From Thermoplasmata archaeon (GTDB lineage Archaea > Thermoplasmatota > Thermoplasmata > Thermoplasmatales > GCA-001856825), in NCBI GenBank assembly GCA_021792255.1, contig JAJYUZ010000001.1:434001-498000 (forward strand): DNA of 64,000 nt, read 5' to 3'. The translations under genes and the position numbers were made by a program. Within the stretch, counting starts at the first letter, position 1, and every line of letters begins with the position of its first letter. Positions 17,288 to 26,321 of the stretch are shown piece after piece. Below the pieces are notes generated by a model, which saw nothing but the letters and a program-made list of their open reading frames with translations, was not told where the DNA came from and searched no databases.

Positions 17288-18352
17288 ATGATATCTTCAG
17301 TCGAGTTCAAGAGAATCGAAATTGCAATGAAGAAGCCTTTTGTTATAGCAATCGGAAGCACTTCAGTCTATGAAGGATTCATCGTGAAGGTGAAGACTGA
17401 CGACGGATACGAGGGAATAGGAGAGGCTGTGCCGACGCCACATATCATGGGCGATACCATGGGTTCGGTCGAGAACGAGCTTGGAATATTCCAAAAGAAT
17501 ATAGTTGGAATGGAGACCAGCCCGGAAAGGATCAATGAGAAGATGTTCTCTCTCGCAAGAAATTCAAAGGCGAGCAGAGCGGCAGTAGATATGGCCATTT
17601 GGGACATTATAGGAAAAAAAGCGAAACTTCCAGTTCATTCCATCCTTGGAAATTACAGGAGCGAATTTGAGACAAGTTACACGGTCGATCTAGTAGAGCC
17701 AGAAGTTGCAGGAAGGGAAGCCGCAGAACTGCTGAGGGATGGAGTCGTTGTTTTCAAGATTAAGCTCGGATCTGGATTGGAAAAGGACTATGCTAGGGTA
17801 GAAAGGGTTAGGAAAATAGTGGGTGATGATAAGGAGGTATATGTGGACTTCAATCAGTCATACTCTGCAAAGAAAGCAATAGCACTATCAGAAAAGATTT
17901 CAAAATTCAACATAGAGTTTCTTGAACAACCCGTGCCCGCAAACGATGTGAGAGCGCTGAGGTTTGTCAGGGAGCACACGTCTATCCCCGTGATGGCAGA
18001 TGAGGCTGTCATGTCACCTCAGGATGCTGCCACAATCATACAAAACGAAGCAGCCGATATGATAAACCTGAAGCTCATGAAGTCAGGGGGCATCACAGAT
18101 GGGTTGACCATCATCAAGACTTCACAATCGTTCAGAATTCCTGTGATGATTGGTTGCATGGTGGAGACCAGACTGGCAAATACTGCGGGCTTGCACCTGG
18201 CTCTTTCTCAACCAGCCGTCAAATATACCGATTTAGATGGGTTCTCTAGCTTAAAGGAAGATATAGTCAACGGCGGAATCTCCTTCAAGAATGGAAAGAA
18301 TTCGTTGGGAGATGGACCGGGATTGGGAGTCAATCTCAAAAAAGGTTATTGA
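17288..18352 (+). CDS. Dipeptide epimerase (L-Ala-D/L-Glu type), enolase superfamily
   Basis: A 354-residue muconate-lactonising subgroup enzyme. Catalytic residues can be placed: KIK (Lys157, Lys159), metal ligands Asp187 (VDFNQ), Glu213 (FLEQP) and Asp238 (MADEA), the opposite base Lys262 in NLKLMKSGG, and VGCMVETR near the C-terminus. The LKLMKSGG and CMxE motifs are those of L-Ala-D/L-Glu epimerases (YkfB/YcjG). In murein recycling this enzyme converts L-Ala-D-Glu to L-Ala-L-Glu so that ordinary peptidases can use it. Position inside the island supports that substrate; other dipeptides are possible. Divergent from nagZ. Confidence 0.85.
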   Translation: MISSVEFKRIEIAMKKPFVIAIGSTSVYEGFIVKVKTDDGYEGIGEAVPTPHIMGDTMGSVENELGIFQKNIVGMETSPERINEKMFSLARNSKASRAAVDMAIWDIIGKKAKLPVHSILGNYRSEFETSYTVDLVEPEVAGREAAELLRDGVVVFKIKLGSGLEKDYARVERVRKIVGDDKEVYVDFNQSYSAKKAIALSEKISKFNIEFLEQPVPANDVRALRFVREHTSIPVMADEAVMSPQDAATIIQNEAADMINLKLMKSGGITDGLTIIKTSQSFRIPVMIGCMVETRLANTAGLHLALSQPAVKYTDLDGFSSLKEDIVNGGISFKNGKNSLGDGPGLGVNLKKGY

Positions 18353-18523
18353 AGGAATTTTTCTGGATTGATATCCATTATGATACGTTCCGAGTTCACT
18401 CTAGACTGTAGAAAGACCTTGGATCATTCGTTCAAATCGCCCCATAGCTTTATCGCTAAGTCGGATGCTGCGAAGAAAGATTTGATGAAAAGAAATATTA
18501 AAGCTCCTTGGATTTGACTGAGA

Positions 18524-19615
18524 ATGAACGAATCTTTATCATTTATCTTTAGGGACAAGAAGGGAAGAGACATCCATTCCCAATCTTCAAAACTGCCAAT
18601 GATACCTGCCTCAAACATGAAGATAGTGACTGGACTCATCAGTTCTTTTTTGCTTGGAGAAAATTTTGAAATCTTGACTGAATTCAGAATCTCGGGAGAC
18701 AAACTCATAGTTTCAGGAGGCCCCTCTCCGTTACTGCGGACACCAGAGGTAGAAACGATACGAGAGCAACTTGGGAAATATAATGTGACTAGGGTAATGT
18801 TCAACGGAAGCTTTGACTGGAATGAATACGCTCCGAAATGGGCCCCTGAAGACCAAAATGAATGTTATCAGTCGAGAATTTCGTCCTTCTCGCTCAATGA
18901 AAATTGTATTCCTAGAACGAAAAAAATTCGTGTGACGAAGACATATGACCCGCATTCGGAAAGAGGGGTCTCAGACATCCGACCATATGACACTCTTTCG
19001 AAGAAATTGCTTCGCGATTCGGCTGATAATATTTTCCCTTCTTTTGAATTTACAACCTTCTCCAAAGGAAAACTCGTTTATGTTCACAAAGAAAAGATAG
19101 GAGACATACTCGAACATCTGGAACCTATTAGCTGCAACTTTTCGGCCGATAGCTTATACAAGTTCATTCACCATTTCCGAACCGGACTGCCAGGAAGCTG
19201 GAAGGGAGGTTCTGAAACCATAATGGAAGAGATTGGAAAGCTAGGTCTGTCAGAGCCGGATCTATTTGTCGTGGATGGATCGGGTCTTTCATCTCTCAAC
19301 AAACTTACTCCCTCCTTTTTGTCCAGACTGATGAGATTTGCTGTTGAACACAATGGTGGCAAATTCTTGGAATATCTGCCATCTCCAGGAACTGGAACTT
19401 TAGAGAAGAGACTCGAGGAATTCAGGGACTATGGAATCAAGGCGAAGACCGGATCTCTTACCGGAGTGGCGACCCTCAGTGGATACATAAAGAAACTCGA
19501 CATCACTTTTAGTATCATGTTGAACAACACAGGCAAGAAAGGCAAGGCTGCCAGCGACGTTGTAGATGAAACTCTCGGGGAAGGGATCGATAGGATAGAG
19601 AAATTACGGAAATGA
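18524..19615 (+). CDS. Peptidase S13 (PBP4/DacB-like) without signal peptide
   Basis: A 363-residue D-alanyl-D-alanine carboxypeptidase/endopeptidase of the S13 family. Motif 1 is IPASNMKI (Ser30, Lys33). Motif 2 appears as FSADSLYKF (207-209 SAD instead of SxN). DGSGLS lies at 251-256 and the third motif is KTGSLTG (Lys308). It is shorter than PBP4 (about 480) because the inserted domains between motifs are reduced. PBP4 proteins work outside the cytoplasm, yet this one starts with no hydrophobic segment, so a cytoplasmic role on imported muropeptides is inferred: removing terminal D-Ala or cutting D-Ala-mDAP cross-links. The ATG at 18524 is the only reasonable start before the active site. 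Confidence 0.82.
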   Translation: MNESLSFIFRDKKGRDIHSQSSKLPMIPASNMKIVTGLISSFLLGENFEILTEFRISGDKLIVSGGPSPLLRTPEVETIREQLGKYNVTRVMFNGSFDWNEYAPKWAPEDQNECYQSRISSFSLNENCIPRTKKIRVTKTYDPHSERGVSDIRPYDTLSKKLLRDSADNIFPSFEFTTFSKGKLVYVHKEKIGDILEHLEPISCNFSADSLYKFIHHFRTGLPGSWKGGSETIMEEIGKLGLSEPDLFVVDGSGLSSLNKLTPSFLSRLMRFAVEHNGGKFLEYLPSPGTGTLEKRLEEFRDYGIKAKTGSLTGVATLSGYIKKLDITFSIMLNNTGKKGKAASDVVDETLGEGIDRIEKLRK

Positions 19616-19710
19616 GCACCGAAAGAAACATTGCTTTGGAAGAGCACTATGCTTCCTCCTAGCGGGACTTGAACGTTCAAAAGTTGTCTCCTTTAAAAAA
19701 TCGACATCCT

Positions 19711-20979
19711 TTATTGACCAAGTGGAAGGGCGAAAGTGTTGAGCATATCATCGAGGCTCTCTTTCCTTTTGATGATAATCTCTTCGGACCCATCTAGTAG
19801 GAGTTCAACGGGTCTCTTCAAGAGGTTGTAATTAGACGCCATCGAGGATACGTAAGCGCCACAATTGAGAAAGGCAATCGTGTCTCCTTCTTCAATCTCT
19901 GGGAGCGACACTCCTTTGAACAATATATCAGTGTTCTCGCATACCTGCCCTCCAATATTACACTTCACAATATGAGGATCTGTGGCCTTATTCGCAACCA
20001 GAATGGGATGAGTCGCTCCGTACAGAGGTGCCCTTATCAGCGAATTCATACCGACATCTGTTCCAATGTACAGTCCGTCATAGCTCTTCACATTCGCGAC
20101 CCTGCCCAAGAGAACTCCTGTGTTTGCAATTATATAGCGACCAGGCTCTATAACGAGTCTACAATTCTTGAAGAAACCTCTCGATCGACTGTCCTCGAAG
20201 TTCTCTAAGATGTATTTGGCTACGGATCTTATATCAAGTTCCTCCTCATCTTTCTTGTACGGAACACCCAAGCCACCTCCAATATCCAAAAATTCGAATT
20301 CTATGTCATTATCTTGGGCGATCCTTTCTGCAATGGAGAAGAACATTCTGGACGATTGCCTGAAGAACGACGGGTCAAGAACGTTCGATCCAGTCATCAT
20401 GTGTATGCCAAATCTCTTACATCCGTGTGCCTTTGCGGTCTTGTAAGCATTATTAGCGGCCTCTGGGGGCATACCGAACTTGCTGCCTTTGCCGCCCGTG
20501 GTTATTCCTTTAAACTCTCCCTTGCCTATTCCTGGATTCACTCTGAAAGACACCACGTTTGGAAGATTGTCCTTTATCAGTTCCATTTGGCCGACATCGT
20601 CAAAATTTAATATCACACCTTCAGCCGATATTTTCGCTAACTCATCCTTCGATAGGTTATTGGGGGTAGCAATTATCCTATCTGCGCTGGCTCCGACCCT
20701 TAGTGCCAACAGTACTTCGTTCAGGTTCGCTGCGTCAAAACCAACTCCCATTTCTCTCAAGATTGAGAGAAGGGCTGGATTGAAATTCGACTTGATGGAA
20801 AAAATGACAGACAGGTAGTCTGCATTGAAAGCATCTGAGAGTTTCTTTACATTTTCCTGAATCTTTCTCTTAGAATACACAATGAGTGGGGTACCATACT
20901 TCCTACTCAGTTCTACCAGATTCCTGTCGTCAAGAAATAGATTATTGTTCTTTACATCAAAGTACCTTAGATAATCCAC
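19711..20979 (-). CDS. lysA: Diaminopimelate decarboxylase-like PLP enzyme
   Basis: A 422-residue fold-III PLP decarboxylase. Lys63 in FSIKSN binds PLP. Further landmarks are IHMMTGSN (a variant of the usual HxHxGS), LDIGGGLGVPY, IEPGRYI, GQVCENTD and NCGAYVSSMASNYN. These support meso-diaminopimelate decarboxylase activity (mDAP to L-lysine), although the HMMTGS variant leaves room for another D-configured amino acid. Within a murein island the likely role is salvage of mDAP from peptide stems rather than biosynthesis. The start is a GTG at 20979 after GAAGGAC; no ATG fits. Convergent with the S13 peptidase gene. Confidence 0.8.
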   Translation of the reverse strand: MDYLRYFDVKNNNLFLDDRNLVELSRKYGTPLIVYSKRKIQENVKKLSDAFNADYLSVIFSIKSNFNPALLSILREMGVGFDAANLNEVLLALRVGASADRIIATPNNLSKDELAKISAEGVILNFDDVGQMELIKDNLPNVVSFRVNPGIGKGEFKGITTGGKGSKFGMPPEAANNAYKTAKAHGCKRFGIHMMTGSNVLDPSFFRQSSRMFFSIAERIAQDNDIEFEFLDIGGGLGVPYKKDEEELDIRSVAKYILENFEDSRSRGFFKNCRLVIEPGRYIIANTGVLLGRVANVKSYDGLYIGTDVGMNSLIRAPLYGATHPILVANKATDPHIVKCNIGGQVCENTDILFKGVSLPEIEEGDTIAFLNCGAYVSSMASNYNLLKRPVELLLDGSEEIIIKRKESLDDMLNTFALPLGQ

Positions 20980-21121
20980 GTCCTTCTATAATTTATGGAT
21001 ATTTTAGCTCTTTGACTGTCATTGGATCCTCTCAGAAGATTTCACGCTTCGAACTCTGATAAACACAGAAACGTTTCTTCTGCTAGCAAACGTGATTGCA
21101 TAGGGAGCAAGCAATATTCCA

Positions 21122-22396
21122 TCAACGTTTCTTCCAACCGTGACTGAGGATTTGCCAATCTCCAGATTCCACGTTCTCAAGAAATCCTTTGGTCCACGAA
21201 TATTCTGGGTGTAGGGAAAGAAAAAGAGAACTGTCGAATCTGTCAGAACACGGTTTCCCCCACTTAACTTGAGACTCTCCCCTAAGTGCACCTTCCCCTG
21301 AGACTATCTTACCATCTATTGATCCTACTGGATAAAATGGTCCCTTCTTGTCAAACGCGTCGAGATTGGGTTCGATCTCTCTGTGGCCACAGATAGAGTT
21401 CTTACCAGGATTCATTTTTTGCAGGAAGTGGTCGTGGTGATCTGAAAGTATTTTCTTGTAGTCGAGAGTATCTTTTCTTCCATTCCTCAACAGTTCTTCT
21501 AGTCGATACAACCTGCTGTTGTCGGAGTTGATCGAACCGTCGTAAGATATGCTAGATTCTTTTCTCACTTCTTCAAATTGGACATAGTTACTGGAGGGAA
21601 AAAAGCCGTTGTTTTTCTTCAAGAACACGTGGTTGTAAGTGGCGATCTCAAGCAATCCTATCTCCTTATTCTTGCCATCTCCGATAAGGTAGTCGTTCGC
21701 GTATCCTCCGGTGTTCCCATCAATGATGTACTTAGCAAATTCGTCTATGGAATTGGAATTCTGAATAGCTAACCTGAGTCTCTGAAATATCGGAGTTCCC
21801 TTTACGTTATAGGTATCTATCCCGTCCAGGGTCGTCTCGCTTGCCATGATGCCCTTTTCGTTGTAGTAAAAGTCTGTCCCGCTGAAAACCAGACCGGGAG
21901 CAGTCTGCATTACGAAACCTAGCCCTTCATCTGGAGTTATCTTCAGCATCAGATTGAAATTGACGCCAGTGAAGTACCTCCACCACGTCGTGTGAGCGAG
22001 CATCACATCACTGTCTGTAGTGTAGTCTCCTGTTGCCACGAAGGAAGTGCACGATCCGTGGTTTCTAGCCTTACCGACCGACAGGAAACTTTCTGCATCA
22101 AAGGTGACATTTAACGCGAAAATGTCATCAAAATTTATTTGGTCGGGTGCGACCGAGTTGTACCCTTTAACTATTCCTTCCATTTCCTCCTTAATGTCTC
22201 CATCCAGGGAGGAGAGAAAATTGTCTTTCGAGAACTCTACAAGCCACTGCCAGCTCTTAGAAAAATCGTGCGTGAAGATAAAGCTGAAGGTATCGATCGT
22301 CCTTCTAATTTCTTTGCTAAAATTCTGGCCTATTTCCCTGCCTATTTCAGCTGGTGTACCTGCTACCTCTTTGAAAATGAACCTATCTCGTTCCAT
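21122..22396 (-). CDS. C45/phospholipase B-like Ntn-type amide hydrolase
   Basis: A 424-residue protein resembling acyl-CoA:6-aminopenicillanate acyltransferase/C45 and phospholipase B-like Ntn hydrolases. HGSCTSFVATGDYT (Cys116) is followed by VMLAHTTWWRY, the typical context of the nucleophile cysteine that becomes N-terminal after self-cleavage. DYLIGDGKNKEIGLLE and the late NSDNSRLYRLEELL region also fit. There is no signal peptide. Relatives hydrolyse amide bonds of N-acyl amino acids, D-amino-acid amides or lipids. The gene borders the murein island and could cleave an amide in the stem peptide or an N-acyl amino acid, but this is a guess. Confidence 0.65.
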   Translation of the reverse strand: MERDRFIFKEVAGTPAEIGREIGQNFSKEIRRTIDTFSFIFTHDFSKSWQWLVEFSKDNFLSSLDGDIKEEMEGIVKGYNSVAPDQINFDDIFALNVTFDAESFLSVGKARNHGSCTSFVATGDYTTDSDVMLAHTTWWRYFTGVNFNLMLKITPDEGLGFVMQTAPGLVFSGTDFYYNEKGIMASETTLDGIDTYNVKGTPIFQRLRLAIQNSNSIDEFAKYIIDGNTGGYANDYLIGDGKNKEIGLLEIATYNHVFLKKNNGFFPSSNYVQFEEVRKESSISYDGSINSDNSRLYRLEELLRNGRKDTLDYKKILSDHHDHFLQKMNPGKNSICGHREIEPNLDAFDKKGPFYPVGSIDGKIVSGEGALRGESQVKWGKPCSDRFDSSLFLSLHPEYSWTKGFLENVESGDWQILSHGWKKR

Positions 22397-22542
22397 TCAC
22401 TAACCCACTCTTTAGAAACAATTTTTCGATTTTGATAAGGATTTCGGTTGAAACAGAGATGCTTTTAACTGGTATATTCGAAATTGACTCGTGCTGTCCG
22501 TTCCCGAATTGGACGATGAATATCTTTTTGGGAGAAATCCTC

Positions 22543-24414
22543 TTAGAGCGTGAACGGTGAGACGTCCTCTCCGTGACTTTGCTGGAGTTCCTTTAACCGA
22601 GCAATCTCCTTGTCAAGCTCCGTCAGGACTTGCTTTGGAGTCGTGGTTAAGCCTCTGTATACTTCCCTTATCCTAAGATCCTTCTCGATCAATTTGGATG
22701 TCCTGATCCTGAACTGAGCATCGTACTGATCCTTTGTGTATTCTTTCTGAAGGACTGTCTTGAATAATGGTCTCAAGTCCTCGTATTTGGGAATGTATCC
22801 GATCGGAGTTAATGTCGCTTCACCTTCTCCGTGAACTCTCTCTTCCATCCACTTCAACCATACTGCCTTGTCCACTTTCTCGTTGAGGAATGCGCCGTTC
22901 TCCTTCAGGAAATAATTGACTGCAAAGATCAAGGGCTTCTTCTTCAGCTTGACCCCGAACTTGAGATAGTTTTCCAGATATTTCCCAAGATCTACAGAAA
23001 GGAATTCCATTATTGACATTGCGTTGAATGTCCTCACTCCTGTCTTTCCGATCGAGGCTGCCGTGGTTTCTGATTCGATGCTCGCTCCTTTGTTTATCAC
23101 TCCGTGATTCCAATCTAGAGATTCACAGACTGGAGGCCATGTATCACTATCCCTGCCACCAAAAATAATACCTTCCACCGGGACTCCCTCCTTGCTATCG
23201 AGAGCCGCCTTGTCTAGGCCCGAAAACGAGCTCAGTTTGACTGTGAATCTGGCATTCTTGTGAGAAGCAGGTATGTCCTTCCCTTCGGAGTCCTTGTTTC
23301 CTTTCTTCCACACTGCGCTGTGATTTTCTCCGGTTTCCGGTATCGAAACCCCCATTCCGTTCCAGTAAGGTTCTCCGTTGTTTATCAGTACATTCGAGAA
23401 AATTGTTTCATCGTTGCCGTACAGGACATCCCATATCGTACCATCGTCCTCCTCGTTCACACCGTCTATTATTCCAAATACCCCATATTCCAAGTTTATG
23501 GCACGTGCAATTCCATCCTTCTCCTTGATGAATACTAGGTCATCTCCAACGATCCTTTCTGACGGAACCATGCAGGTAGAAGTCTTTCCACAAGCTGACG
23601 GAAATGCTCCCGTGAAATATGTCACCCTGTTTCCCTTTCCATTGACGCCCATGAGGAACATGTGTTCCGACAACCAACCTTCCTCTAGTGCCTTCTTTAT
23701 CGTGAGTCTAAATGCCAGTTTCTTGAGTCCCACGGTGTTACCTGCGTACTGAGTGTTTACAGAGAGACTCGCGTTTCCCTCCAGATCGAAGAACACTCTC
23801 CTGCCCTTGATGTTCTTGGTAGTCTTTCTTGAATCGACCTCTCCCTGACTGTGGATAAATTTTAGAAAATTTGTCTCAGGATTGCGTATAAAATATTCGT
23901 AATCGGACCTGTAGAGGATCATTTCGCTGTGCATCACATAATATGAATCCGTAATCTGTACTGCTTTTAACGAAAGAGGGGAATTCTTCGGACCAAGAGA
24001 AAAGAAGCCTATGAGCATGGTTCTTCCCTTCATTATGCCCTTCATCAGGCTTTCTATCTCGTTTATTCCCGCGGTCCTTTCCATCGTGTTTATGAATGGA
24101 AGCTTTTCCCTTTTTTCTGTCAGAACCTTAGTATTCTCCTTATCCCTGGCCTGATCGAGGTAGTTATCAAAATGATATGTGTGAGAGGTCTTCTTCAAAA
24201 GTTTCTCCTCGCCATATTCTAGTGACTTTCTTCTTATGAATTCATAATCCTCATCTGAATCGGTCACCAGGAATACGGAAGAGGGTTCCATTAGGTCAAT
24301 GTAGTGTGATATGAATTTCTGAAGATCCTGGTTCTCTATAAATTCGATTTTTTTTGTTTCGGAGGGAGGGAAAATAGGTCGATTAGATATGTTAGAACTT
24401 TTCATATATTTCAT
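22543..24414 (-). CDS. pckG: Phosphoenolpyruvate carboxykinase (GTP)
   Basis: A GTP-type PEPCK with the kinase-1a loop FPSACGKTSTCM, GKGNRVTYFTGAFPSACGKT context, IINNGEPYWNGMG and IIFGGRDSDTWPPVCES. It interconverts oxaloacetate and PEP for gluconeogenesis, which suits a cell living on peptides and organic acids. The frame extends to a TTG at 24453, but an ATG at 24414 lies about 25 nt after TATTATAGATA, fitting a leaderless start and giving about 623 residues, close to the family norm. Downstream the C45 hydrolase gene follows after 146 bp. Confidence 0.93.
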   Translation of the reverse strand: MKYMKSSNISNRPIFPPSETKKIEFIENQDLQKFISHYIDLMEPSSVFLVTDSDEDYEFIRRKSLEYGEEKLLKKTSHTYHFDNYLDQARDKENTKVLTEKREKLPFINTMERTAGINEIESLMKGIMKGRTMLIGFFSLGPKNSPLSLKAVQITDSYYVMHSEMILYRSDYEYFIRNPETNFLKFIHSQGEVDSRKTTKNIKGRRVFFDLEGNASLSVNTQYAGNTVGLKKLAFRLTIKKALEEGWLSEHMFLMGVNGKGNRVTYFTGAFPSACGKTSTCMVPSERIVGDDLVFIKEKDGIARAINLEYGVFGIIDGVNEEDDGTIWDVLYGNDETIFSNVLINNGEPYWNGMGVSIPETGENHSAVWKKGNKDSEGKDIPASHKNARFTVKLSSFSGLDKAALDSKEGVPVEGIIFGGRDSDTWPPVCESLDWNHGVINKGASIESETTAASIGKTGVRTFNAMSIMEFLSVDLGKYLENYLKFGVKLKKKPLIFAVNYFLKENGAFLNEKVDKAVWLKWMEERVHGEGEATLTPIGYIPKYEDLRPLFKTVLQKEYTKDQYDAQFRIRTSKLIEKDLRIREVYRGLTTTPKQVLTELDKEIARLKELQQSHGEDVSPFTL

Positions 24415-24650
24415 GAGAGAATATCTTGTAATAACTTTATCTATAATATTCAATTAAACCAAGTCTAATCACAGTTATTTATCATAGAACAAAACTCATC
24501 TTTCCCGCGTCTAGCAACAGTTTCTGTTGAAAAAATACAGGATTTGTCCACATTGTACCGGGATGACTTTACCGATCCTGAACTGCTACTTTTAGAATAA
24601 AAAGAAATAAAATTATTAATTATGAGAACGCGTTGGTCTTCGGCAGTGGT

Positions 24651-24791
24651 TTATTTTTCGTCTTTCTTCTTTATTCCTTTCATTATGCCTTTCCCAAAGC
24701 CTTTTACGACGTCCGCTCCCTTCTTGGCCGCGTTTCCCACAACTTCTCCTGATTTTTCCACTGCTCCTTCCTTCTTTTTCTCTTCTTCCAT
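24651..24791 (-). CDS. Small basic/charged protein of 46 residues
   Basis: A complete small frame runs from ATG 24791 to TAA 24651. It begins MEEEKKKEG, has an alternating Ala/Val/Gly amphipathic middle (NAAKKGADVVKGFGKGI) and ends KKKDEK. AGAGGAGGTC lies seven bases before the ATG, a near-perfect Shine-Dalgarno site, which is strong support that it is translated. The composition suggests an amphipathic helix that may touch membrane or nucleic acid. No family recognised. It is a separate short transcript between PEPCK and the amino-acid permease. Confidence 0.7.
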   Translation of the reverse strand: MEEEKKKEGAVEKSGEVVGNAAKKGADVVKGFGKGIMKGIKKKDEK

Positions 24792-24796
24792 TTTTT

Positions 24797-24805
24797 GACC
24801 TCCTC
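24797..24805 (-). promoter_or_regulatory. Strong ribosome-binding site of the 46-residue protein
   Basis: GAGGAGGTC on the minus strand is complementary to the 3' end of 16S rRNA and sits at good spacing from ATG 24791. It is among the best Shine-Dalgarno sites in a window where many genes are leaderless. Confidence 0.65.
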
Positions 24806-24990
24806 TAGAGTAATTTCACTTCACGTATAAATTATCTTCCCTGAATAGTGTGATATTGCTTAAACAGGGTGAATTGCTTCTTAAAGCTGCTCTGATGAAT
24901 ACGATTTTTCGATTGAGAGTGAATTCTCTCTGTTATGGGCTTTTGGAGACCGATCTAACGTGACCGCCAAAAGACCCGGTTTGAACTTTT

Positions 24991-26268
24991 TTAAGTCTTT
25001 TGCACTCTATGTTCCCTCACCTGGAATGAATATACTACTATTCCGGAAAGAATCATCAAACTGCCGAGATATAGTGCCTGGGAGCCAAGAGTTAACATTA
25101 TCACTGCAGACAGAAAAACCGAAATTATCGGCAGGTAAGGAAAGAGGGGAGTATTGAAATCACCCTGTAGTTTTCTCCTCCTGACTATTATTACGGCTAC
25201 TCCCGTCAGCGAGTATGAGAAGATCACTCCGAAATTTGATGCTAATGCTACATATTGCAGATTCCCAAGAAAGAGAGATAATATTGCTAGAGTTCCGATA
25301 ATTATCACTGCTCTTTTTGGTGAGTCGCCTCCCTTTCCTTCTATCCATTTTGGGAAGAGACCATCCTCGCTCATTTGGAGGAGCGTTCTGGAGCCTGCAA
25401 CTATGAGCGAAAGAGTTACAGTAACAGTCGCAATAAGTGCGATAATACTTACCGTAAACGAGACAAAAAATGGAGCACCTGAATAACTGAGCGCACTTAC
25501 TAGAGGATCGGCCGATACGCCATAGAGTTTCCAGGGCATCATCGCCAGCATCCCTAGAACGACAAGAATGTAAAGAACGGTGCTCACGACGAGCGATATC
25601 ATTATCGCCTTAGGCACATTTTTCCTTCCATTCTCCACCTCTGGTGTGAGCGTCGCTATGGTGTTGAATCCAGAATAAGCAAAGAATGCCAGGGAAGCAG
25701 CTTCTATAATGCTCAAGGGCCCGTGTGGCAAAATAGGGGTAAAGTTAGAAGGGGACCATTTACCATAGAAGAATGATATTATAATAAACAGTACCAGTCC
25801 CGCGCTGGTTACAAAGACCAGAATCTGTTCAATTTTGGCTACTACCTTAATGCCTGCATAATCGACCGCAGTTATGGCGATCAGGAAGATTATCGAGATA
25901 GCGAGGATGATGAATTCTGACTGAGAATGAAAGAAGGATAGCAAGTACGATGAAAAACCCAGTGTCACTGCTGCCCCAGCTATTGCATAAGATATCCCCC
26001 TCAGCCATCCCACTAGGAAACCTAGAGAATCGCCCATTGTGACCCTGATAAATGAGTAGAGACCTCCGTGAGAGACTATTTTTGAGGACAGCTCTGCACT
26101 GCTGAAAGCGACAGTCATCGCTAGGAAAGCGGTGAATGCAAAGGCAATAACTGCGCCTGGACCGGACTCTTTGATGACGACTCCTGCGAGCACAAATATC
26201 CCTGCGCCGATGATATTACCCAGGCCGATGGCGGCTGCCTGCCCCATCGTTATCCTTGAATCGCTCAC
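24991..26268 (-). CDS. APC-superfamily amino acid permease
   Basis: A 425-residue polytopic membrane protein with about 12 helices. The first helix contains GLGNIIGAGIFVLAGVV, the glycine-rich signature of APC amino-acid/polyamine/cationic amino-acid transporters. FAYSGFNTIATLTPEVENGRKN is the conserved segment after helix 6. It probably imports or exchanges amino acids in a peptide-using cell. It is a single gene with no partner. Substrate cannot be read from the sequence. Confidence 0.88.
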   Translation of the reverse strand: MSDSRITMGQAAAIGLGNIIGAGIFVLAGVVIKESGPGAVIAFAFTAFLAMTVAFSSAELSSKIVSHGGLYSFIRVTMGDSLGFLVGWLRGISYAIAGAAVTLGFSSYLLSFFHSQSEFIILAISIIFLIAITAVDYAGIKVVAKIEQILVFVTSAGLVLFIIISFFYGKWSPSNFTPILPHGPLSIIEAASLAFFAYSGFNTIATLTPEVENGRKNVPKAIMISLVVSTVLYILVVLGMLAMMPWKLYGVSADPLVSALSYSGAPFFVSFTVSIIALIATVTVTLSLIVAGSRTLLQMSEDGLFPKWIEGKGGDSPKRAVIIIGTLAILSLFLGNLQYVALASNFGVIFSYSLTGVAVIIVRRRKLQGDFNTPLFPYLPIISVFLSAVIMLTLGSQALYLGSLMILSGIVVYSFQVREHRVQKT

Positions 26269-26321
26269 TCCTTGTCATGAGAAGCGATATTAATACGTTG
26301 TCCGAGTATCTCTGGAAAATC

